DNA of 64,000 nucleotides from Lanius collurio (Eukaryota > Chordata > Aves > Passeriformes > Laniidae), in assembly GCA_020086605.1 (NCBI GenBank), contig JACBWW010000047.1, forward strand, positions 5,159,411 through 5,223,410, read 5' to 3'. Below are positions 36,010 to 47,682 of the stretch, one piece after another. Under the pieces are notes generated by a model. The model did no database searches. It was not told where the DNA came from and saw only the letters and a program-made list of their open reading frames with translations. Position 1 is the stretch's first letter; each line of letters begins with the position of its first letter. Position numbers and translations under genes: made by a program.

Positions 36010-36500
36010 GGAAGAGATGCTTGAGTGCATCCTGAAAAAGGAGATCCCATCTCCTGCTTTTGAGTGTATCCTGGAAAAAAAGGAGGAGGAGGTAGGGGTG
36101 CATCCCAGAAAAAGGAGGAGGAGGAGATGTGTGAATGCATCCCAAAAAAACCAAAAAAAAAGCAGGAGGAGTGGATGCATGGGGAGATCCTGGATAAAAA
36201 GAGATGTGCAAGTGCATCCCACAAAAGGAGAAGGGGATGCGTGGGTGCCTCCTGGAAAAAGGAGGAGCTGGGCAAGTGTATCCTGTTAAAAAAAAAAAAA
36301 AGGATGAGGAGATGGGGGTATCTCTCAAAAGGAGGAGATGTGAGGAAATCCCACAAGAAAGAAAGGAGGAGGAGATGGGGGTGCATCCCAGGAAAAGAAA
36401 GAGGAGATGCCCAAGTGCATCCCACAAAAACACAGGAGGGGCTGGGGGATGCATTCCAGGAAAAAGGAGGAGGAGAAGGGAGGAATGCATCCCACAGCCT
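36010..36500. repeat. Degenerate purine-rich minisatellite in intron 1
   Basis: About a dozen units of roughly 38-45 bp on the theme GTGCATCCCAGGAAAAAGGA followed by GGAGGAGATGGG. Strong strand purine bias. It explains the 376-codon minus and 233-codon plus open frames, which show no family resemblance. Confidence 0.8.
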
Positions 36501-37365
36501 GTCTTCCCAAGCTCCAGCTCCTCCTTCCCTGTGGATGCTGTTGGCTCCAGGTTTCCTGGAGCAGCCTCCCATGAGCAGTAGCTCTGCAGGAATGCATCCC
36601 ATGATTGCTGGGATGGGACAGGTGGATTTTTTGGGGAAAGAGGAGGAAAGCCTGGCTTCCCCAGCACCAGAGTGGGTTATTTTGGGGGAGTTTTGTGCCT
36701 TTTTTTTTGACACCAACTTCCCAGGAAGCATCTCCTTTCCAGCAGCCAACCTTGTCGGGGAGTGAGACTGTGAACCAAGGCTTTGCTGGGGTCTTTGGAA
36801 AAGTTTTCCTTGGTTTTCTGGGAATGGGCCGTGGACAAAGGATTTGCTGTCCCTGGGGGGGGTGGCAGTTACCTTGTCAGCCAAACAGAGCCACTGGCCT
36901 TGACCAGCTCATCATTCCAAGGTTGGGAAGGATGCTCTGGGATTGGGACATCAGTGTGGTGGCTCCCCTCTGGCTCTTCACATCCTGCTCAGCCTGGAAA
37001 ACAGGTGAAGTTTTGGGGACTTGGGGTTGGTTTTTGTCACTGCAAGTTGTTGGAGTCAGCAAACTCTGCAGAGGAACAGCTCGGTGCTGTCAGTGCTTCC
37101 AAGTGATTTTTCCCGTCTTTCCCGAGCTGTGGCCCCTGCTCCCCAGGGAGAGGCTGCCTGGAAGTTAATCGCTGCTGAAAAATGCTTTAATTAACTCAAT
37201 TAGCCAGACAGTCCATCTGGGCTCCTGCAGAGCCCGATGAGATCCCTGGAATGAGGTCACAGCTCCAGCCCAGTGACCGGGAGGACACAGGGACTCATCC
37301 AAATCCCCACGGGATGTGCTGTGCTCTCCAGAGCATCCCTGCTCCTGGACCTGCAGGGGGACATG

Positions 37366-37652
37366 TTTGACAAGGGCATGGAGGGACAGGAAAAGGGGGA
37401 ATGGCTTTAAACTTCTGGGTTTGGAGGGCAGGGCTGGATGGGATCTTGGGCAGGAATTGTTCCCTGGGAGGGTGGGCAGGCCCTGGCACAGGGTGCCCAG
37501 AGCAGCTGTGGCTGCCCCTGGATCCCTGGCAGTGTCCAAGGCCAGGCTGGACATTGGGGCTGGGAGCAGCCTGGGACAGTGGGAGGTGTCCCTGCCTGTG
37601 GGAATGGGATGGGCTTTAAGGTGTTTCCAACCCAAGGAATTCCATGATTGTG
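37366..37652 (+). mobile_element. CR1 LINE 3' fragment (intron 1)
   Basis: Sense copy with the conserved GGCAGGCCCTGGCACAGGGT core and GAATTCCATGATTGTG tail. Confidence 0.9.
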
Positions 37653-39110
37653 CACCTGGCACTGGACATCCCCAAGGCTCCTCCAGGTGGGACTGGTCAG
37701 AGCAGCTGGTGCCTCTCCCACCCCTGCTCTGCCCAAGGACAGGAGCTCTTGGAGCATCCACCACATCCAGGATGCAGGACATGGCCAGGCATGGAAAGAG
37801 TGAGCAGGAAAAAGCCCTGCACGCTGTCTGAGCAGAGGAATGCAGGGCCCTGGAGCAGGGATTTGGGAAGGGTGAGTGTTTAACCCCCTGTCTGCATTGT
37901 GACCATTCCATGCCAGCTTTAGTCCGTGTGTTGGGCTCTGTTTTAAAGCCTGGCCTTGCAGACATCCCGAGGGAAGCTGGTTTGCCTGGCTGTGATGGGA
38001 AACCTGAGCGCAGGCAGGTGGAGATGTGTCCTTTGGGCACAAGGGAGGAGCACGTGTCCTGAAGGGTTTGGATACCACTGGAAAATGGTGCGGGGAAACT
38101 GAGGCAAGGAGCGTCAGTGTTGGAAGGCTAAACCGTGGTCTCCAAAAATGGGCTCTAAAATCACTTTTGTTGGGGGTGGGAAGAGAAATCCGTGTGTCCA
38201 GGTTGCCCTGTGGTTGGGCAGGATAAATGGCATGGGAATATTTGCTGTTGGGCCTAATTTTTAAGGGATTGTGACCCTTAAAAGTGGTGATGCTGCATCA
38301 GATGCTCCCCTGCCTTGGAGAGGGAAGGGGAGGTGTTTTGCTTTGGGAAAGGGGAGGTGATTCCTGGTTTAAGGCTGCTTTGAGGCAACAGAGCAGTGGG
38401 ATAGAAGGTAATTCCCAGTGGGAATGCTGGCAGGGAAGGTGAGGCTGCTAGGCACCAGTGGGATGCAGAGCATCTTCCTTTGGGATGGGCACCCCTTCCC
38501 CAGTGCTCCTTCCTGCCTGGAGAGCTCCCAGCTCATCCTCAGCTCCAAATCCCCACAGGGTCCGAGCGTCTCCCCGATTTCGTTCTCCTTCGGGGGCTGG
38601 GAATCCTTTGGAAGCAGAGGTCTGAGCCTGTCCATGGAAATCCCACGCTCCACAGTGCTGCAGACACTCCTGCCTCCTTTTTGCCTTTCACTAGAAAATC
38701 CTCATCCCCCTTCCTGCACAAAAAAAAAAAGTGTGAGTAATGCTGGAGAAATTTGGGATGAGGCCCAGCGAGCGATCGGATATCCGGCTAAGCAGGGCGC
38801 TGACTTCTGCACTGAGAGCTCCCAAATGAATAATGCAGCAGGAGGAATGGCAGATTTTGAAGGATTCTGTTTTTCTGGTGGTGCTCTGCTTTATTTCTCT
38901 TTAAATCTTCACTCTGCAAAGCTTAGGAATGGCTTTTTTTTTTTTTTATCACCTCAGTATATTTGTTTTATGCTCAAGCAAGAACACATTTCCCGTTGTC
39001 CTGTTAAAAGCAGAAGCTGATAATATTTAAAAATAATACTGATGCCAGTTGTCTTGTGATGCACATCATGTGTTCCTGCTGTAAATGTTGTTTACTGGGA
39101 TCATGCCTGG

Positions 39111-39129
39111 CAAAAAAAAAAAAAAAAAA
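39111..39129. repeat. Poly(A) tract
   Basis: Run of about 18 A in intron 1; no retroposed gene is visible upstream of it. Confidence 0.8.
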
Positions 39130-39569
39130 GCAGAATTCACTGTAAAAGTGGATTGTTGGGAGGCTAAAACTCCAGGGGGATGTTGCCCTAAGGAATAATG
39201 GGTGGTGGTGTCTGTCTCCCTTTTGGTTTTCTTTCCTCCTTCTGGACCTTGCTGAAAAAGTTCCCTTTTTTTTTTCCCTGTTGATCGAGTACTTTAAGTC
39301 ATTCTTCTAAATATAAATCTCTCCTGATGCGTCAGCTGTGCCTGGGATTTCACTTCTTTTATGTGGCACTTCAAGCAAGTTTTAATTAAAAAAAAAAAAA
39401 AGGAAAGGTCCATCTGCATTGGTTTGATATTTAGGGTTTTTTTTTTCTCCTCATCCAAGAGTGTGTCTAATTCCAGCCTGACCCCTCAAAGTTCTGAAGG
39501 CTGCATGTGGCCATCAGCTGGTTGGGCTGGAGGGTGTCCTCAGCTCCTGGAAAGTTCTTGCCATGTCCT

Positions 39570-39895
39570 GCTTGGAATCATGGAGTGGTTTGTGTTGGAA
39601 GGAACCATGAAGTTCATCCCATCCCATGGGCAGGGACACCTCCCACTGCCCCAGGCTGCTCCCAGCCCCAGTGTCCAGCCTGGCCTTGGGCACTGCCAGG
39701 GATCCAGGGGCAGCCACAGCTGCTCTGGGCACCCTGTGCCAGGGCCTGCCCACTCTCACAGCCAGGAATTTCTTCCCAATATCCCATCTCTGTCAGTTTA
39801 AGGCCGTTCCCCCTTGTCCTGTCCCTCCAGGCATGTTGTAAAACATCTCACATCCCCTGGAGGTCCAGCTCTTTTCCTCAGGGCTGCTTCTCCTT
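39570..39895 (-). mobile_element. CR1 LINE 3' fragment (intron 1)
   Basis: Antisense copy, GAATCATGGAGTGGTTTGTG to the AGTTTAAGGCCGTTCCCCCT and GTCCTGTCCCTCCAGGC segments. Confidence 0.9.
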
Positions 39896-40494
39896 GGCAG
39901 AGCTGTCCCATCACTGGCACCAACATCTGCTGGATGTGACCAACACCGAGGTATGGATCCTTATTGGGGGGGACAAAAACCTGGGATGTTGCTGTGGGAG
40001 ATGCTGAGAACAGGAGATGTTGTGTGGGCAGGTCGGTGAAGGTGCCATGGATTTGTCTTCTCCAGCCAAGAGCCTGCTGCTTGCAGCCCTGTGTTTTGGG
40101 TCTGGAAATTAAAAGACATTGCTGTGGTTGTCAAAGCAGCCTCCAAGCAGAGCTGGTGGTGGGGCTGAAGTTGTTTTCCCACAGAAATCCCGAAATGGAG
40201 CGGGTTCTGTGCTGCTCGTGGCCTGCTGATGTAGGGAGTCTGTCCCTGAACACGTGGGGCTTTTAAACCTCGGTTTGGTCCTTACTTTCTAAAAAAAAGT
40301 GTTCTTGAAGAGACAGAGGACAGGCTTTGGGCTCTCCTGTGCCCCTGGGTGGCTCTCAGTGGCTTTGTCTTGTTTCCTCAAATTTGGGCCCTTGTGTGTC
40401 GGCCCCAAACCACCCCATGTCACAGCTGATAACGCTTCACCCCTAATTCCAGCTGTAGAAATCCAGAATTCGGCTCTGTGGTGTCCTACAGATG

Positions 40495-40592
40495 GGAGCT
40501 GAGCAAGCTGGTCTGGTGGAAGATTTGCCCATGGATGGGCAAAGGCTTTAAGGTCCCTTCCAACCCAGACTGTTCTGGGATTCTGTGAAATC
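40495..40592 (+). mobile_element. CR1 3'-terminal fragment (intron 1)
   Basis: TTAAGGTCCCTTCCAACCCA then GACTGTTCTGGGATTCTGTG tail. Confidence 0.75.
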
Positions 40593-41939
40593 TCAGTGGG
40601 AATGAGCGGAGCACGCGGCTCTGGGGCTCGAGCGGGGAGGCTCTGAGGCTCCTGTTGGGCATGAGAAGCCAGGGCAGGTCTGTCTCCTTCCAGCCTTGCC
40701 TGGGGCTGACTTCCTGGAGCCAGCAGAGAGGGAATAACTTGTCCTTTGGAAATATTCCCTGGGTGGTGGCTCGGAGTTGTCCTTTTTTTAGGGAATGCTC
40801 TGTGTGTGATGCCCACTTGGGAGGGTGTTTTGTGCTTACAAGTGCAGTGCAGAGTTGTAGAAATGACTCCACTCAAGCAATAAAGCTCTGCCTTGAGCAG
40901 GGAACAACCTGCCGTGGCTTTAGGATGACTTTCAGGTGTCATTTTAATTTCCTTTGGTGACTAATGCTGCAAAAAATGCGTTTGAGATTCAACCCTGCTC
41001 CGTCCAACAGGACTGAGCGAAGATTTTGCCAAATTTGCATAAATTGCTATTTCTGTGCCCAAACATCCTGCTAAATAAGGGGCATTTTCCCCCCAAATGG
41101 TTAAGTTTTTTGCTGAGGGTTATGTCCTTGGCCCAGAGAAGCAGCTTTGCCATCACACAGGGTGGAGGCTGCAGAGAGAGGACTTTGGCTCTGGCCTCAC
41201 ACCCCGTTGGTCCCGACACGGACCTCGTGTGTTCTGCAACTGATGTAAAGCTGCAGTTCAAAGTGCGTGCCTTTGTTTGCAGATTGAGCCTTCCCATAAA
41301 CATTTGGGGCTTAAAGTGATGAAATTGGTTCCTTATCAGCCATCTGACCCATGGTGATGGGACTGAGCAGCTTTTAACCTGGTGAGACCAACACAACAAA
41401 ACCCCGAAGCTGTGACAGATGGGAGTGGGTGGTGTTATTTTATTGGGGTTTTTTCCCCTTCATGGCACTCCTGATGCTGTGGAAAACGCTTGGAGCCACT
41501 GCTTAGATGCTGTCTGACCTCCCTCACCCCCAGGTTGAGTTAATTTGCAGGTTGCACGGAGTCTCTGTGCAGTCTGATGGGCTTTAATTTCGGGGTAATT
41601 AATTAAACAAGCAGGCGTGGTGTTTGCTCTTGTGTTGCATAAACAGCAGCCGGTTTTGGTGTATCTCAGGCACCCTCCTGGCTGACAGGAGTAGGTGTCT
41701 GCACCTGGAAAGCTCATTCCCACCCCTGGAAAAGCTCTAAGCTAAATTAAGGCGAGGACTTGTGCTGCTGCAAACCACCTCAAATGAGCCACGTGGTCTT
41801 TTGTGCCCGTGTAATGAGTGTGGTGTTCAAAGCATGCTCTGGATCGAAGCAGGAGCACTTTCTGGGGTGGGTCTGCAGCTGGCTGGGTTTGCAGGTGGGA
41901 TCAAACCCCAAGTCCTAATCCCAGCTCTGTTTGGGATGA

Positions 41940-42157
41940 TTTGAATCAGGTATTAAGAAGAAATTCTTCCCTGTGAGGGTGGGCAGGCCCTGGCACAGGG
42001 TGCCCAGAGCAGCTGTGGCTGCCCCTGGATCCCTGGCAGTGCCCAAGGCCAGGCTGGATGGGGCTTGGAGCAGCCTGGGACAGTGGGAGGTGTCCCTGCC
42101 CACGAGATAAACTTTGAGGTCCTTTCCAACCCAAACCATTCCATGATTCTCTGATCT
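41940..42157 (+). mobile_element. CR1 LINE 3' fragment (intron 1)
   Basis: Sense copy from GGTATTAAGAAGAAATTCTT through the conserved core to CCAAACCATTCCATGATTCT. Confidence 0.9.
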
Positions 42158-45100
42158 GCCCTCACATCCATTTCCTACTTGCATCATCACCTGGGAGTTT
42201 GCTCTCCAGGCATCTGCTCCCAACAGACTTGCCCTCTTTCTACCATGGAAATCCCTGGTTTGTGGGATTGGGTCAAACATGGAGCATCCCATGATGTGAC
42301 CAAGCCCCATGTTGCCTTCCTATGAGAGACCATCAACTCCAGCAAAGGGTTAAGCTGCTTAAACCCAGGTGTCCTGGGCAATCTGGTTTGGGAATGTTTA
42401 CCAAAGAGGAGCTTAAAAAAAACCCTGCTGTTTTGAGGGACTTCTTTGCAATGTGCTGATTCTTATTTGTTTCTACCTAAAGAGAGAGAGGAAAGGGGGT
42501 TTTGGCTCCTGTCAGCATTTTCAGCATAGCTGAAGGTGTCCTGTAATCCAGCAGCAGATCAGTGCTGGGCTAATCAGGAAGGTGTGCGGCAACATTGAAC
42601 CAAGGGAGTGGTTTTGTCCCAGCCTGAATGAGTTCTTGGAATCCAGAGAGATTTCATCCATCATTCCTTGGTGTCTGTGGGCTTGCTCAGGTGGTGAGTT
42701 GGGGACAAAACCCCTTGTTTTTCCCAAAAATGGGCCTCCTGACTGAGGGTGCCTGCAGACAGATCAATCTTGGTGGAGTACTTGGGCTGGGAGAGCTGCA
42801 TGGAGTTGTTTGTGTGATGACCTGCTTGGAACTACCTCGTCTCTGGTGGTCTGCAGCTCATCTCTGGAGCTCTGTGTTGTCCTCTCTGCACCAGTTGTGG
42901 TGGCAGCCTGTCCAGCCAGTAGCAGGAGTGACTTTCTTGTGCCTGCCCTTCTCTGGGCACGCTGGTGGGACTGGTTTTCCAGCCAGGAACAAGGAGAACA
43001 CGTGGCATTGCAGCAGCTCCTCTCTGTCAGGCAAGGGCAGAATCACTGAAGGGTGATGGGGACAGGGCTCTGAAGTGTTGATGCAGTTAAAGCTCTGTCA
43101 TCATCTCCTCTTGGGGGAAGCTCAGCATTTCAGGGACTTTGGGTTTTGACAGCTCTTGAAGGCCAAATTAGCATCCAAATTATCTTGAGGAAGGAGACGC
43201 TGCAGGGATTGCGGCTGGAGAGTGGAAAGATAGTGAGTTGCTCCAGGAATTTCTCAGTTAGTGCCTTTTGCCTTCAAGCTTCCATGGATCTGGTTGATTT
43301 GAGGTGGGGAGGAGGGGTTGAGTGATGCCCCTTTGGGTGATTATGAGATGGTTCTTGCAGCACCCACCGAGGTGGGAAACTGTTTCCCCTCCTTTTGACT
43401 TCCATGGTTTCCCTTACTCTGCTCTGTGGGTGTTGGCCAGAGATCTCCTGGGTGACCCTGATGTCTGTAGGCATTCTCCCAGTGATTCTGGCAGGATCAA
43501 GACCACTTTTTCTTAAAAAGTGCCTTTTGTGGCTTCAGAAATTTGGGATTCATTTCTCCTCCACCTCCGACTGCCTGTGTGAGCTTGGGCTGTTGCCTGA
43601 TCCAGCTCAAATCCGAGTTTCCCTGGTTTGAGAGACGTCTGGTCCATGCTTTTGGCCCTTTGGCTGTTGGCTGAACTCTTGGGCCTCTGAAGGACTTTGG
43701 AGGGGCTGTGAGGGCTTGGAGGAAGATGGTTCTCTCCTGGATTCCTGTTCCACCCAAGGATTTTAAAGCATGGCTTTTATGTTTAATTCCTCTGGGACTG
43801 CAGCAGTAGGTATGACTTTGGGTTTTCGTGGTTTTTTGGTCCCCCATGGGACTTGTCTGGATCAAACTCCTTGCCCTGCCAGAGGAGCATCCATCCACAA
43901 GGAACACTGTTGAAAAGCCAGGACACCTTTGGGAGTGCCCTGCCTGGATTAGGAAGTGTTTTTTCCCTTGGAAGAGCATGGAGCAGGCAGCAGGGGCAGA
44001 CCAGGAATGAGCTCTGCCTCTTCTGATCCAAGGGCTAGTGGACATCAGATGAGAGCCTGTTCCTGAGGGAGATGAGTTTTCCATTGCCTTCCAGCCCATC
44101 CTACAGTTCCTTGCTGTAGGACTTTGTGGAGGCAAAAATGTCTGTGGCTTCAGGAAACCAAGCCCTCCCCTGGGCAAGAGGTCCACAATGGTCCCTCTTG
44201 AGGTCTCCTTTGATCTCACTGGGAGAAATTTGGGCAGACACCACCTCTAGGTTTTTAATTGGCTCTGTGGAATGGAGGAATCTGTTCCTGGGGAGTGCCT
44301 CGCTCTCCGTGCTGGCGTTCCGGCAGCATCCCTTGCACCAAGGGCCATCCCACTGGAGACATCCTTCTGCCTTGCTTTTTTTGGGGATGCCAGAGCGGGT
44401 GGCTGGTCTTGCAGTCTTGAAACCATGGAGCAAGTCCAGCTTTATTTCCTTCCCTGTGTTATCAGGATGGGTGTGCGTGCCGTGGTTTTGTTGCTGGGAA
44501 GCGTTGCTGTGGGGCGGGAGGACCTGGGCTGTTGTCCCAGGAAAACCTTTCCTGTTGCCCTCTAAACCTCACAAGGGTTCCTGCCCCATGCAGCACCTCC
44601 AGTACCTTCCTTCATGTCCAGGATTTTAAACCTGTGCCACACCAGCACTGCTTTCAGGGATTTGGGGTGGGTTTGGAGCTGCTGTGGGTGCTCGAGGGCA
44701 GTGACTGCGTCTCCAGGACACTCCTCTGTCAGGGCAGCAGTGCTGGGCAGCAGCAGGAGGTCCTGCAGGGAAAACCTTCCCACCTTCAGTACTGATTTAT
44801 ATTTGAGTCTCTGACCAGCTGGGGATGGATATCCAGCAGGACTCGTGCTCCAGAGTCGCTGCCATGAAAAGAATCTTTCCCATCCTTCCCGCCCTGCCTG
44901 TGAAGGATGGCAGCCCCAGCAGGGAGGCCGTGACGGACTCCAGGCACCAGCAGACACTGGCAGCACGCACTCAGCCACAATCGCCTTCATTCCCCTCCCT
45001 TCTCCATCACCCTGGCCATGCTTGGCTTGCCCTCACCTGGCAGCAGGAGCTGAGCCAAGCTGGAGCTCGAGGGCAGGATTTTTCCGTGGGGCTTGGCAGG

Positions 45101-47447
45101 GAGCGGAGGGCACGGTGTGGGGCCGGGCCCCGCTGCCGCCGTGCTGGGTGCAGTCATTCCCACATCACATGGTGGGAATGGGCTCCAGAGCAAACCCCTG
45201 GGACGTGAGGGCGCTGCAGGAGGGATGGGAGGTCCCGATACTTCCACAAGTCCCTTCTTGTTTGCTGGGAAAGGGACTGAAGCGCCGTGTGTTGTGCTCC
45301 TGGCAGCTCCCCGAGGCTCGTGCTGGGACGGACGTGTGAGTTCACCCCAGGCTGTTCCCTCTGGTACAAAGAGCTGGTGTTCGGTGTTGTCTTAAGGGGT
45401 GGTTTATCTTTGCTTGGCTTGGGTGGGTTTTTTCTATTTTTATTTTTTTTTTTTTTGGATGATGAAAGCATTGGCAAACAGAGGCGGTGAGGGAAGAGGA
45501 GGAGGAGATAAGAGAGAGGCAACGGGGTCAGGAATCACCGGGATACGCAGCACGGCTGGCATCGGACTTGGAGAGTGCTTGGGCCAGGCTTCTGAGGGGA
45601 AAAACTCAACAGCAGCCAGCTCTCCCCCTCCCATCCCCACCAGCAAGGCTCATGGAAGAGACCTGTATCACTGGGACACGACCACAAGGTCATCTGAGTC
45701 TGTTCCTTGCCATCAGCAGCTTCCAGAGCCAAGCCAGCCTCGCAGGAGGCTGCAGAGGACCTGGGGGGGGCTGTGCTGGTGTTGCCAGTTTTGAGGATGT
45801 CGTGTCTTTTCACATGCCTGAAGATCTGTCAGTATGAGTATGGAAAAAGGAGGGAATTCTCAAGGTAGTGGGGTCATCTTCCACTGGGGGGAAGTGTTTT
45901 GAGCAAGGGTGCAATGGTGTGTTGTGTTGTAGCCACGAGGGAGATCTTGAAGGTGAAGAATTCACTGGGCAAAATCAAGCTCCTAAATCAGATTGCTTGC
46001 TAAAATTTGGCAGTTTTGGCCACTTTGGGCTTTTTTTTCAGCTTCTTTTGAAGGCCACTGCAGACTGCGGTGTGTCGGTGTCATCTGGGGCTCCCTGAGC
46101 AGCTCCCTCAGTGCTGGGATGTCCTTGGGGTTGGGAGGGGCCTTTTCTACATCTTTGTAGAATTTGATTTGAGTTACTTGAGGTTTTGTGACTGATGAAA
46201 GCAACATTTTCAGTAAATTCATTGTGTGGGACAAGAGCCCTGTGGCTCTGGGACACGAGTTCCTACCTAGAAAAAGTTTAGATTTGCTCATATCCAAGCA
46301 AAGCTGACTGTTTTTAAAAGAAACCTCCAAAAACACTTCTATGTTTGTAGGAAAGCTGGAGGAACTCGACTTTAAGGAACGAAAAAGCAAATTAAAAGCC
46401 ATAAGCCTGGAGTTGATCTTGGCTCTGGCGTGGGGAGGGGATGATGAGTGATTGATTGGAAGCTCTTTCTTTTCTTCCCAATTTTCGATTTGTGGCCAAG
46501 GGCGGGGTGGGAGATTTCCCCTGAGCTTGCACCACAGTCTTGAGAGGCTTTTTATGGATTTTCCAGGGAAAAGAAGGTTGTGGGGTCATGGCACAGTTGG
46601 CCGGTCTTGTGTCATGGTGGCTCCTGTTCCTTGTGCTTCCCATGGACGTGCTGTGATGGGATGGACCTGCAGCTCCAGGGAGGGCTGGGAAGCATGGGAT
46701 GGGCAGGGATTGCTCCCTTTGCTGGTGGCAGGTCCTTGGCTGCACCTGGAAGGACCTGGCTCTGTGTCCAGCCCTGACGGTGCTTGGTACCCACCAGCCC
46801 TCCTGGCTCTTATCAGCCCAAATTCTTGGCATTCTGGGATTTTCCAGCGCTGAGGCTCCTGGAGGGGTCCTCTCCCACCTACACTGGGCTTGTTGGAGAG
46901 GACCTTCCCTTGGCCAGCAGCAGATCCTGCTTCCCACCCCGGGGCTGTGCATTTTTGGGTGTTCCCGTGGGTTTTATTGCATTTCTTTGCTCCAGGACAT
47001 GGGTTTGGTATTTTTCCCAGGATTGCTTTTGCCTGGCAGTCCAGCGTGGCTGGGTGCCCGTGGTATGTCTTTGATTGATAGCTCAGTGTCCGGACAGAGG
47101 TGTGTCCATCCCGGAATCCCATCAGGATGAGCTTGGAATGGTGGGTGGAGCTGGGAGCGCCGGCCAGGACGGGGCTCTGCCTGTGCCAGGAGGTTTTAGG
47201 TGGCTCCCCTGGGCCTGCAGTTGAATTTCTGGGATGAGTTGCAGCAGACAGTTTGCAGAACTTATTTTTAACCCTTTCCATGCCACTGCACGCCGGGAAA
47301 TGCTGCAGCTGGGGATGCTGAATGCTGTGTGTTCGAGTGCTGCAGGAAAAGGGGCCTTTGGGTTTCCTTATTAGTATGTTTTAATGAGTGCCTTTTTAAT
47401 AGATGTGACACTGCCACCAGCCCCAGATCTCCTGGTGGGACCTGTGG

Positions 47448-47682
47448 GAGTGGCTGGAGCTGTGCCAGGGTGGGTTTAGGTTGGATCTCAGGGAAAGGTT
47501 CTTCCCCCAGAGGGTGCTGGGCACTGCCCCAGGGAATGGGCACGGCCAGAGCTCCAGGAGCGATGGGACAGCGCTGCCAGGGATGCCCAGGGTGGGGCTG
47601 TTGGGGTGTCTGGGCAGGGCCAGGATTGGTATTGACAATCCTTGGGGTCCCTCCCAGCTCAGGATATTCCATGATTTCTGTA
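47448..47682 (+). mobile_element. CR1 LINE 3' fragment (intron 1)
   Basis: Sense copy of the GGTTCTTCCCCCAGAGGGTG subfamily: GCCAGAGCTCCAGGAGCGAT, then CAGCTCAGGATATTCCATGA tail. Confidence 0.88.

Noticed and set aside
35754..36884. 376-codon minus frame (Phe/Ser/Pro-rich) and overlapping plus frames
   Set aside because: Produced by the purine-rich minisatellite at 36010-36500; alternative frames are equally open and no domain is recognisable.
37165..38078. Minus frames of 291 and 223 codons
   Set aside because: Contain the same CR1-derived peptide; no family resemblance outside it.
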